Shown here piece by piece: positions 51,057-62,803 of a DNA stretch of 64,000 nucleotides (positions are counted from its first letter, which is position 1; each line of letters starts with the position of its first letter). Below the pieces are notes generated by a model that did not search any database, was not told the DNA's origin, and saw only the letters and a list, made by a program, of their open reading frames with translations. Location of the stretch: NCBI GenBank assembly GCA_020633775.1, contig JACKDA010000003.1, positions 1 through 64,000 of the forward strand, written 5' to 3'. This DNA comes from Gemmatimonadales bacterium. Lineage in GTDB: Bacteria > Gemmatimonadota > Gemmatimonadetes > Gemmatimonadales > GWC2-71-9. A program made the position numbers and the translations under genes.

Positions 51057-52331
51057 CTAGTGGTGCCCCCGCTCCTTCTCGAGCGTGATCATCGCGAGCC
51101 GCGGCGAGATCATCGGGTAGGTCCGCGCGAACCAGGCGTAGGAGAGCAGGAAGAGGCCGATGAACATCAGCGTCGGCCCGACCTCGGGGAGCCCGACGAC
51201 CGGTCCCGCCTCGGCGGTCACCGACGGGATCACCATGAGGTAGCGCTCGAGCCAGAGGGCGCACAGCGAGATCGCGGTGAACAGCCCCAGCGTCAGGCGG
51301 GTCTTCTTGGCCCCGACCGAGAGGAGGCCGGCGAACGGGATCACGAACATCCCCAGGAACACCGCGCCGCCGACCGGGCGCCACGGGCCCCAGAGCCGGG
51401 AGAAGACGAACCCGGTCTCCTCCGGGAGGTTGCCGTACCAGATCACGAGGAACTGGGCCCACATCAGGTAGGTCCAGAACACCGTGAAGCCGAAGACCAT
51501 CTTGCCGAGGTCGTGGCGCTGCTTCGGCGAGACGAACTCGCCGATGCCGAGGGCGGACGTGCCGAACAGCACCAGGAGCGCCAACAGGGTGTGGGCGCCG
51601 AGGAACGACCCCATGAAGTACCAGCCCCCGAGCAGGTTGCTGAACCAGTGGGGCTGCAGCGCCATCATCGCGTCGAACGCGACGATGGTCATGATCAGCG
51701 CGTAGGTCACCGCATAGGTCGGCGCGAGGCGGTAGATCCGGTGATGGTTCGCCTCGGCGTCGTAGCCGGCGAGCATCCGGTCGTAGCGCGCCTGCATCGT
51801 CCCGCCGGCGTGCCGCTTGACCCGCGCCAGGTCGGGGAGCAGGTCGGCCCGGATCAACTTCGCACCGATCCAGTACAGCAGGGCGAGGCCGCCGATCAGG
51901 CGGATCGACATCCACGGCCGCGACAGCCAGGTGGCCTTCCCGGCCGAGACGCCATGGAGCGCCTCCTGCATGTGCCCGTAGATGTCGTGGTAGCCGAGGG
52001 TCAGGATCAGCACCAGGCCCACGAGCGACACCGGGATCATCGCCGAGCTCGCCTGCGAGAACCGGATGAGCAGGCCGTTCCACTTGGCGTTGGCGATCTT
52101 CGAGACCGCCGTGATCGCGATCGAGCCCGCCGTCAGGCCGGTCCAGAAGACCCAGTTGACGTGGAAGGTCTGCCAGGCCCTATGGCTGCCCTCGCCCAGC
52201 AGGGCGAAGACGAACAGGGCCAGCCCGATCACCGCGAGGCCGCCGCCGAGGGGCGTGAAGATGCCGTAGTTGCCGCCGAGGCTCTTCTCGGCGAGGCGGT
52301 CCTCGACGGCCGCCATGTCCACCGCGCTCAT
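51057..52331 (-). CDS. actF: Alternative complex III subunit ActF
   Basis: 424 residues, about ten membrane helices, a paralogue-like membrane subunit of the quinol:electron-acceptor oxidoreductase (alternative complex III). It has the NYGIFTPLGGGLAVIGLAL start, AWQTFHVNWVFWTG, an extended polar loop with AGYDAEANHHRIYRLAP, and WYGNLPEETGFVFSRL, all typical of ActF. Last gene of the operon, followed by a strong hairpin. ATG 52331 overlaps the actE stop (ATGA). Confidence 0.92.
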   Translation of the reverse strand: MSAVDMAAVEDRLAEKSLGGNYGIFTPLGGGLAVIGLALFVFALLGEGSHRAWQTFHVNWVFWTGLTAGSIAITAVSKIANAKWNGLLIRFSQASSAMIPVSLVGLVLILTLGYHDIYGHMQEALHGVSAGKATWLSRPWMSIRLIGGLALLYWIGAKLIRADLLPDLARVKRHAGGTMQARYDRMLAGYDAEANHHRIYRLAPTYAVTYALIMTIVAFDAMMALQPHWFSNLLGGWYFMGSFLGAHTLLALLVLFGTSALGIGEFVSPKQRHDLGKMVFGFTVFWTYLMWAQFLVIWYGNLPEETGFVFSRLWGPWRPVGGAVFLGMFVIPFAGLLSVGAKKTRLTLGLFTAISLCALWLERYLMVIPSVTAEAGPVVGLPEVGPTLMFIGLFLLSYAWFARTYPMISPRLAMITLEKERGHH

Positions 52332-52912
52332 GGAGTGCTCCCTGCGTCGAGCGACCGGATGTAGTCGACCACGGCCCAGCGCTCGTCCTGGCGGACGATC
52401 TTGTCGCCGTACTGCGGCATCAGGCCGCGACCGTAGCGCACCATGCTGTAGAGGTACCCGTCACTGAAGCCGCGCACGCGGTCGGAGACCAGCGGCGGCG
52501 GATTGACCGCCGGGGCGATCCGCGGCACCGTCCCGCCACCCACGCCCGCGGGGCCGTGGCACATCGCGCAGTAGGTGGTGTAGAGCTGCTGACCGCGGGC
52601 GGCCGGCAGGGGCGTCATCCCGGCCGGGCGGGTCGCCCGGTTGGCCGCGAGCGTGTCGAAGCCGTACACCGGGATGGGCCCGGTGAAGACGCTGCGGCCC
52701 CAGTCGGCCTCGCCCCCGGTGACGGGGACGATCCCCGCCGGGGTGTTGCGCGGGATGTCGGTCCGCTGGTACGGATGGACCGCCTTCGAGAGGATCATGT
52801 GGTCGAACCAGGCCACCCGGTGCATCAGGTCATCGGGCGAGGGGACCTCGTTGTACCAGAAGTTGCAGCCGGTCGTCGCCGCGAGGGCGAGCAGGAGGAG
52901 CGGCTTACGCAT
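52328..52912 (-). CDS. actE: Alternative complex III monoheme cytochrome c subunit ActE
   Basis: 194 residues with a lipoprotein signal ending LAATTGC, one heme site (TTYCAMCHGPAG) and a C-terminal Met in RYGRGLMPQYGDKI as the likely axial ligand, then RWAVVDYIRSLD, the usual cytochrome c end. The region PYQRTDIPRNTPAGIVPVTG before it is typical for ActE. It would be the electron exit of the complex on the periplasmic side. ATG 52912 lies eight bases inside actD. Confidence 0.9.
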   Translation of the reverse strand: MRKPLLLLALAATTGCNFWYNEVPSPDDLMHRVAWFDHMILSKAVHPYQRTDIPRNTPAGIVPVTGGEADWGRSVFTGPIPVYGFDTLAANRATRPAGMTPLPAARGQQLYTTYCAMCHGPAGVGGGTVPRIAPAVNPPPLVSDRVRGFSDGYLYSMVRYGRGLMPQYGDKIVRQDERWAVVDYIRSLDAGSTP

Positions 52913-53413
52913 CACGGGTGACCTCCACCGGGCCATGCTTCTCGAGCATCGCCTGCACCTGGTCCGCACGATCGGGCCCGCACGGCACGAAGATGCCGAT
53001 CTGGTCGTCGCTGAACCGGGGGGCGTAGGGCCGCCCCTTCAGCGACTTGCGGGCCGACAGGATGAAGATCGCGGCCACCGAGGCCAGCGATCCGAAGAGG
53101 ATCGTCAGCTCGAAGCCGATCACGACGTACGGCGGGATCGCGGCGATCGGCTTTCCGCCGACGAGCAGCGGCCAGTCGCGGGACATCCAGATCGTGAGGC
53201 CGAACCCCGACGCGCAGCCGAGGAGGCCGCCGAGGAGGGTGAACCAGCGGAGCGGCGAGATCGGGTCGCCGATCGCCTCCTCGATCTCGTGGTTCGGCGC
53301 GGCGGTGTACACCGTCAGGTCGGCGTGGCCGCTCGCCTTGAGCTCGCGGATCGCGTCGCAGGCGGCGTCGACGTGGAGGAACGCCCCCAGGACGCCGGGC
53401 ACGTGGGCGGCCA

Positions 53414-53414
<1 letters not shown>
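52905..53414 (-). CDS. actD: Alternative complex III subunit ActD (DUF3341)
   Basis: 169 residues with two membrane helices (WFTLLGGLLGCASGFGLTIW and PYVVIGFELTILFGSLASVA) between a ferredoxin-like N-terminal domain (GVLGAFLHVDAACDAIRELK) and a C-terminal FSDDQIGIFVPC stretch, the DUF3341 pattern. A structural membrane subunit. ATG 53414 overlaps the actC stop. Confidence 0.92.
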
Positions 53415-54772
<1,358 letters not shown>

Positions 54773-54773
54773 C

Positions 54774-57831
<3,058 letters not shown>

Positions 57832-57832
57832 G

Positions 57833-58408
57833 TCAGAAGTGGCAGGCGGAGCAGTCACGAGTGACGTTGCGCTCGAGGTGGCAATTGATGCAGAAGCCCA
57901 TGTTGTTCACGTTGTTCACCTGGTACACCTGGGGCATCCGCGCCACGTTGCCGTGGCAGGTCGCGCAGGCATTGTCCCCCAACGCCTTGATGTGGCGCAT
58001 GTGGGGGAAGTGCACGTGCCGCGCGACGTTGTGGATCCGGACCCACTCGACCGGCGTCCCCGCGGCCCACGCGTCCTTCAGCTTCTGGATCTCGGCCTGG
58101 TTCGCCGGGTCGCGACCCGCGACCAGCGCGTGGCACCCCATGCAGGTCTGCATGCTCGGGATGCCGGGCTCCGACGAGACCGCCACCGAGTAGTGGCAGT
58201 ACTGGCACTGCATCTGGAGCTCGCCCGCATGGATGTCATGCCGGAAGAAGATCGGCTGGCGCGGCCCCTTCAGGCCGGCCGAATCGGCCGCCGAGAGCGG
58301 CGCCGGACCGGTGGAAGGCTGCTGGGCGTCCGAGGACGAGATGCCGGTGGCGAGCGCTGCCGCCACTGCCACCATCCCGACGAGACCGAGGAGAGACCGC
58401 TTGAGCAT
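57833..58408 (-). CDS. actA: Alternative complex III pentaheme cytochrome c subunit ActA
   Basis: 191 residues with an N-terminal membrane/signal helix (SLLGLVGMVAVAAALATG) and five CxxCH motifs: CQYCH, CMGCH, CATCH, CINCH and CSACH. Several extra His (FFRHDIHAGE, ARHVHFPHMRHI) can serve as distal ligands. ActA is the periplasmic pentaheme subunit that passes electrons within the complex. First gene of actABCDEF; 117 bases separate it from the next upstream gene on the same strand, where a promoter may lie but was not clearly recognised. Confidence 0.94.
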   Translation of the reverse strand: MLKRSLLGLVGMVAVAAALATGISSSDAQQPSTGPAPLSAADSAGLKGPRQPIFFRHDIHAGELQMQCQYCHYSVAVSSEPGIPSMQTCMGCHALVAGRDPANQAEIQKLKDAWAAGTPVEWVRIHNVARHVHFPHMRHIKALGDNACATCHGNVARMPQVYQVNNVNNMGFCINCHLERNVTRDCSACHF

Positions 58409-58525
58409 ATGAGCGTGTTCCGTGCTTGTGAACGAATTCACGAAGTCGCGAGCCCCGCAACAAGGGGGAGTCGTGGCCGCGACTCCCCCGCCGAACGCCA
58501 AAGGTACCCCGACCGCAAGGTCCGT

Positions 58526-59299
58526 TCAACTACGGGGGGATCCCATCACCCCCTTGCGGCGGAGGAAGTGGCCGATCTCCAGCCCGATCGCCCGGAACAG
58601 CCCGACCTCCCGGGCGTCGAGCGCGGCGCGGTAGATCACCTCGCGGAAGCCGCGCATGACCAGGGGCGCCTCCCGCTTCTTGAAGAACTCGATCCCGTGG
58701 AGCGCCGTCTCCCAGTCGCGGAACAGCGCCTCGACCTCGGCATGCGGGGCCGCCGGCGCGTCATGCCGGGGCGGCTTGAAGGGGATCTCGTCGCCGCCGC
58801 GCGCGAGCCAGCTCTCGTAGCAGTAGATCCCCGTCGCCTGGGCGAGGTTGAGCGAGGTGTAGGCCGGATTGGCACTGATCGTGACGAGGACATCGCAGCG
58901 GTCGAGTTCCTCGTTCTGCAGGCCGTGGTCCTCCCGGCCGGCGAGGATCCCGACCCGGCCGGCACCGGCGCGGGTGACGAGTTCCGCCGCGGCGTCGCGG
59001 GGCCGCAGCACGCGCCGCTTGGCGCTCCGCTCGCGGCCCGTCAGCGCCTGGACGTAGCTCAGGTCGGCGAGCGCGGCGTCGAGGTCGTCGAAGACCTGCA
59101 TCGCGGCGATCACGTCGCCGGCGTGGTGGGCCACCCCCTCGAGTCGGTAGGGATCGAGCGAGCACTCCGGCCGCACCAGCCGAAGCTCGGTGATGCCGAA
59201 GTTCTTCGCGACCCGGATGCAGCTGGCGAGGTTGACGAGGTCCTGCACCGCGACCAGGACGAGGACCGGGGCCGTCGCCTCGACCGGGACGTCGCTCAT
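58526..59299 (-). CDS. SPOUT-family RNA 2'-O-methyltransferase (TrmJ/TrmH type)
   Basis: 257 residues. The knotted SAM-binding core is seen as DLVNLASCIRVAKNFGITELRLV, GRVGILAGREDHGLQNEELDRCD and ISANPAYTSLNLAQATGIYCYE (motifs 1-3 of SPOUT methyltransferases). This fits TrmJ, which methylates position 32 of tRNAs, or a related rRNA enzyme. The C-terminal ~85 residues form a helical extension (FFKKREAPLVMRGFREVIYR) typical of TrmJ. ATG 59299 overlaps the preceding gene's stop (ATGA). Confidence 0.85.
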   Translation of the reverse strand: MSDVPVEATAPVLVLVAVQDLVNLASCIRVAKNFGITELRLVRPECSLDPYRLEGVAHHAGDVIAAMQVFDDLDAALADLSYVQALTGRERSAKRRVLRPRDAAAELVTRAGAGRVGILAGREDHGLQNEELDRCDVLVTISANPAYTSLNLAQATGIYCYESWLARGGDEIPFKPPRHDAPAAPHAEVEALFRDWETALHGIEFFKKREAPLVMRGFREVIYRAALDAREVGLFRAIGLEIGHFLRRKGVMGSPRS

Positions 59300-60186
59300 C
59301 CGCGCAGCTCGACGCCGGCGGCCTGTTCCGCCTGCCGGATCGGATCGAGGTAGTCGGCGGCCTCGCCGAGCAGGGTGCGGAGCTCGGCGCACCGCGCCGT
59401 GACGAACGCGAGGACGGGGTCCTCGGTCCCCGCCGCCGCCGCCACGCCGTGGGCGATCCCCGCGTCCTTGGCGAGGAGGGCGAGTCGGAAGAGGGGCGGA
59501 TAGGTCCCGGTGAGGACCCGCTCGGGCACCAGCACCTCGGTGACGAACGACCGGCCGCTGGAGGCGTTCAGCACCTCGACCGCATCCCGCGGGGCGATCC
59601 CCGCCCGCGCCAGCGCCACCAGTCCCTCGCCCGCCGCGAGGATGTTCACGGCGAGCAGCGCATTGTTGACGGCCTTCATCGCATGGCCGGCGCCGACCGG
59701 GCCGAGCCGGACGACCCTCGCGGCGAAGGGGGCGACGACCTCCCGCGCCCGCTCGACGTCCGCTTCGCTCCCGCCGCACATCACCGTCAGCTGGCCGGTC
59801 GCCGCGAGGGGCGGCCCCCCGCTCACCGGGGCATCGACGAAGCCGATCCCCCGCGCCTGCAGGCGCTCGGCGATCCGGCGCGACGTGACCGGGTCCCCCG
59901 AGGTGCAATCGACCAGCAGCGCCCCCGGCCGCAGTCCCGCCAGCAGCCCGTCCTCGCCGTCGAGCAGCGCCTCGACCTCCGCGCTGGTGGGGAGGCAGGT
60001 GACGATGGCGTCGGCGCCGTCGGCGAGCTCGCGTGGCGTGGCCGACACGTGCACGCCGTCGTGCGCGGCGGCGAACGCCGCGGCACGCGCGGCGGTCCGG
60101 TTCCACGCCCGCACCTCGTGCACCCCCGCGAGCCGCGCGGCCATCGGGGTCCCGATGGCGCCGAGTCCTGCAAAGCCGACCTTCAT
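59296..60186 (-). CDS. NAD(P)-dependent beta-hydroxyacid dehydrogenase (3-hydroxyisobutyrate dehydrogenase family)
   Basis: 296 residues. Rossmann start KVGFAGLGAIGTPMAARLAG, the substrate-binding FVDAPVSGGPPLAATGQLTV, and the catalytic lysine in GHAMKAVNNALLAVN. This family includes 3-hydroxyisobutyrate, tartronate semialdehyde and gamma-hydroxybutyrate/glyoxylate reductases; the substrate is not evident. I chose ATG 60186 over the frame opening at 60231 since the Rossmann start is there and GGGGAAG precedes it. Operonic with the methyltransferase gene. Confidence 0.88.
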   Translation of the reverse strand: MKVGFAGLGAIGTPMAARLAGVHEVRAWNRTAARAAAFAAAHDGVHVSATPRELADGADAIVTCLPTSAEVEALLDGEDGLLAGLRPGALLVDCTSGDPVTSRRIAERLQARGIGFVDAPVSGGPPLAATGQLTVMCGGSEADVERAREVVAPFAARVVRLGPVGAGHAMKAVNNALLAVNILAAGEGLVALARAGIAPRDAVEVLNASSGRSFVTEVLVPERVLTGTYPPLFRLALLAKDAGIAHGVAAAAGTEDPVLAFVTARCAELRTLLGEAADYLDPIRQAEQAAGVELRG

Positions 60187-60245
60187 GACATCTTCCCCGG
60201 GTGAGTTCACCCGGAATCTAGGGTCCCCCACGCCAGGATCGCCCG

Positions 60246-61451
60246 TTGTCGACCCGCCTGATGCACGTGGACCTCGACGCCTTCTTCGTCGAGGTCTGCC
60301 GCCGCCATGACCCCGCGCTGGAGCGGGTGGAGCTGCTGATCGTCGGCGGCCGCCGGAATTCGCGCGGCGTGGTCCAGTCGGCGAGCTACGGGGCGCGCGC
60401 CTTCGGGGTGCGCAGCGGGATGCCGATCGGCGAGGCGGCGCGACGCTGCCCGGAGGCGACCTTCGTGAAGGGGGAGTTCGCCTGGTACCGCGACGCCTCC
60501 CGCGCGGTGCGCGCCGTGCTCGAGGCCCATGCCCCGCGAGTCGTGATGGTCGGACTCGACGAGGGCTATCTCGACTTCACCGGTACCGACCTGCTCCACC
60601 CCGTCTCGCTCCTCGGGCAGGCGACGGCGATCCGGACCGCCGTGCATCGCGAAGCGGGACTTGACTGCTCGATCGGGATCGGGCCGAACCGGATGATCGC
60701 CAAGATCGCCTCCGACTATGCCAAGCCGCGGGGCGTGTGCGAGGTGCGTCCCGGCTGGGAGCGCGGCTTCCTCGCCGGTCTCCCGCTGCGGGCGCTGCCG
60801 GGTATCGGCCCCAGGACCGCCGAGCGCCTCGCGGCGAGGGGCCTCACCGATGTCGCCCAGGTCCAGGAGATGGGCCTCGAGGCGCTCGCCGCGCTCGTCG
60901 GGCGCGACGAGGCGATCCACCTCGCCCGCCGCGCCGAGGGGCGCGGAAGCGCGCGGGTCCGGCCGCGCGAGCAGGCGAAGTCGGTCTCGCGGGAGACAAC
61001 CTTTGCGGCGGACCTCCGTGATGCCGAGGCCCTCGACCGGGTCCTCGTGCTGCTCGTCGCCAAGGTCGCGGCCCAGCTGCGCGACGAGCGCCTGGTTGCC
61101 GGGGCACTCGTGCTCAAGCTCCGCCACGCCGACTTCCACACCATCACGCGGCGGCGGCGACTGCCGGCCGCGACGGCCGCCGATGCGCCGCTGCGCGAGG
61201 TCGCGCGCGCGCTGCTCTCCCCCGCCCTGCGCGAGGCACTCGCCCGCGGACAGGCGGTCCGCCTCCTCGGCGTCGCCGCCGTCGGCCTCGAGCCCACGCC
61301 GCTCGACGACCTGTTCGGTGGCGACGGGACCGGGCGCGAGCGCGATGTCACCCGCGCGGTGGATTCGGTGCGCGCCCGCTACGGCTTCGAGGCGATACGC
61401 CCCGCGCGGGTGATCCGGCCGCGGCAGCCGCCGCGCGAGCCGGACGGCTAG
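60246..61451 (+). CDS. dinB: Y-family DNA polymerase IV
   Basis: 401 residues. Active-site segments HVDLDAFFVEVCRR (first Asp, with the Phe-Phe steric gate) and VGLDEGYLDFTG (Asp-Glu pair; usual SIDEAYLD reads LDEGYLD here), then GIGPNRMIAKIASDYAKPRG and helix-hairpin-helix LPGIGPRTAERLAARG. It is an error-prone translesion polymerase. TTG 60246 is the apparent start, 12 bases before the first motif-bearing ATG (60261). No beta-clamp-binding QL-rich tail is obvious in the Arg/Pro-rich C-terminus. Its stop shares CTAG with the convergent aminotransferase gene. Confidence 0.9.
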   Translation: MSTRLMHVDLDAFFVEVCRRHDPALERVELLIVGGRRNSRGVVQSASYGARAFGVRSGMPIGEAARRCPEATFVKGEFAWYRDASRAVRAVLEAHAPRVVMVGLDEGYLDFTGTDLLHPVSLLGQATAIRTAVHREAGLDCSIGIGPNRMIAKIASDYAKPRGVCEVRPGWERGFLAGLPLRALPGIGPRTAERLAARGLTDVAQVQEMGLEALAALVGRDEAIHLARRAEGRGSARVRPREQAKSVSRETTFAADLRDAEALDRVLVLLVAKVAAQLRDERLVAGALVLKLRHADFHTITRRRRLPAATAADAPLREVARALLSPALREALARGQAVRLLGVAAVGLEPTPLDDLFGGDGTGRERDVTRAVDSVRARYGFEAIRPARVIRPRQPPREPDG

Positions 61452-62311
61452 CCCTCGCGGGCCACCAACTCGTGGAAGGCGGCGAGCAGCTGGCGGGTCA
61501 CCGGTCCCGGACCGCGCGCGGCGAGGTCGCGCCCGTCGAGCGATCGGATCGGCACGACCTCGCTCGCCGTGCCCGTGAGGAACGCCTCGTCGGCGGTATA
61601 GACGTCGTAGCGGGTCAACGGCTCCTCGCGGACCGTCAATCCCGCCGCCTGCGCGAGCTCGATGATCGCGTCCCGGGTGACGCCCTTGAGGATCCCGACC
61701 CATGCCGGCGGGGTCCGCACCACCCCATCGGTCACCACGAACAGGTTCTGCCCCGACCCCTCGAGCACCTGGCCGGCCGCATCGAGCATCAGGACCTCGT
61801 CGGCCCCGGCCAGCGAGCCCTCGTGCTTCGCCATCACGTGCGGCAGGTAGTTGAGCGACTTGACGCGCGGCGAGAGCGCCTCGCGATGCGGCGCGGGAGT
61901 CCCGGCCGTGACGACGCGAATGCCGGCCTCGAATTTCTCGGGCGGGAACATCTTGAGCGTGGTCGCGATGATGATCAGCGACGGGGTCGGACACTTCCGG
62001 AGGTCGAGTCCGAGGTCGCCCGCGCCCCGGGTCAGCACGGTGCGCAGGTAGGCCTGCTCGAGCCCGGAGCGCCGAAGCACCTCCCGGTGCAGCTCGGCGA
62101 GTTCGTCGCGCGACTGCGGCACCGGCAGCAGGATGGCGCGCGCGGAGGCCTCGAGGCGGGCGAGATGCTCCGCGAGCCGGAAGATCCGCCCGTTGTAGGC
62201 GCGCAATCCCTCGAAGACCCCGTCACCGTAGAGCAGGCCGTGGTCCATGACGGAGATCCGGGCCGACGCCCGGTCGTGCCATTCCCCATCGATCCAGATG
62301 ACGTCGGGCAT
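61448..62311 (-). CDS. Class IV PLP aminotransferase (branched-chain amino acid aminotransferase-like)
   Basis: 287 residues. ISVMDHGLLYGDGVFEGLRAY near the N-terminus, the PLP lysine in RVKSLNYLPHVMAKHE, and the Glu/phosphate-binding EVLMLDAAGQVLEGSGQNLF and FLTGTASEVVPIRSLDGR are class IV signatures. IlvE-type transamination of Leu, Ile and Val is the best guess; D-amino acid aminotransferase is an alternative. ATG 62311 has GGAGGGA immediately upstream. It is a single gene divergent from queF. Confidence 0.85.
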   Translation of the reverse strand: MPDVIWIDGEWHDRASARISVMDHGLLYGDGVFEGLRAYNGRIFRLAEHLARLEASARAILLPVPQSRDELAELHREVLRRSGLEQAYLRTVLTRGAGDLGLDLRKCPTPSLIIIATTLKMFPPEKFEAGIRVVTAGTPAPHREALSPRVKSLNYLPHVMAKHEGSLAGADEVLMLDAAGQVLEGSGQNLFVVTDGVVRTPPAWVGILKGVTRDAIIELAQAAGLTVREEPLTRYDVYTADEAFLTGTASEVVPIRSLDGRDLAARGPGPVTRQLLAAFHELVAREG

Positions 62312-62419
62312 GCTCCCTCCAGCGCGGTGGCTCGACCTGCGGGTGCCTCCAAGCTACCCTCCCCGCGCGCCGGCCGGGGTCCGATCCTATCTTCCAGCAT
62401 CCCCCACCGGAGGCCACCC

Positions 62420-62803
62420 ATGGCCACAGCCGAAGGCCGCACGATCCCGTTCACCGGTCCGGAGGCGATCGACGTCGCCGTCCTCGAGACCTTCCCCTAC
62501 GACGGCCCCGAGCAGGAAATCGTGACCGAGACCGACGAGTTCTCGGCGGTGTGCCCGTTCAGCGGGCTGCCCGATGTCGCGCGGCTCACCCTCAGCTACG
62601 TCCCCGGCGACCGCTGCATCGAACTCAAGTCGCTCAAGTACTACGTCATGAGCTACCGCAGCGTGGGGATCTTCCAGGAGCACGCGACGGCGCGGCTCGC
62701 GGAGGACCTGCAGCGCGTGCTCCAGGCCCGACGGCTGACGGTGACGACGCGCTACAACGTCCGCGGTGGCTTCCTGACCACCTGCTCGGTGACCTTGCCC
62801 TGA
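62420..62803 (+). CDS. queF: NADPH-dependent 7-cyano-7-deazaguanine reductase (short form)
   Basis: 127 residues, the single-domain (type I) QueF length. The thioimide-forming Cys lies in SAVCPFSGLPDVARL, and the NADPH-binding region is IELKSLKYYVMSYRSVGIFQEH. It reduces preQ0 to preQ1 in queuosine synthesis for tRNA wobble position 34. CCGGAGG lies seven bases before ATG 62420. The TGA at 62801-62803 overlaps the CTG that appears to start the kinase gene. Other queuosine genes are not in the window. Confidence 0.93.
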   Translation: MATAEGRTIPFTGPEAIDVAVLETFPYDGPEQEIVTETDEFSAVCPFSGLPDVARLTLSYVPGDRCIELKSLKYYVMSYRSVGIFQEHATARLAEDLQRVLQARRLTVTTRYNVRGGFLTTCSVTLP

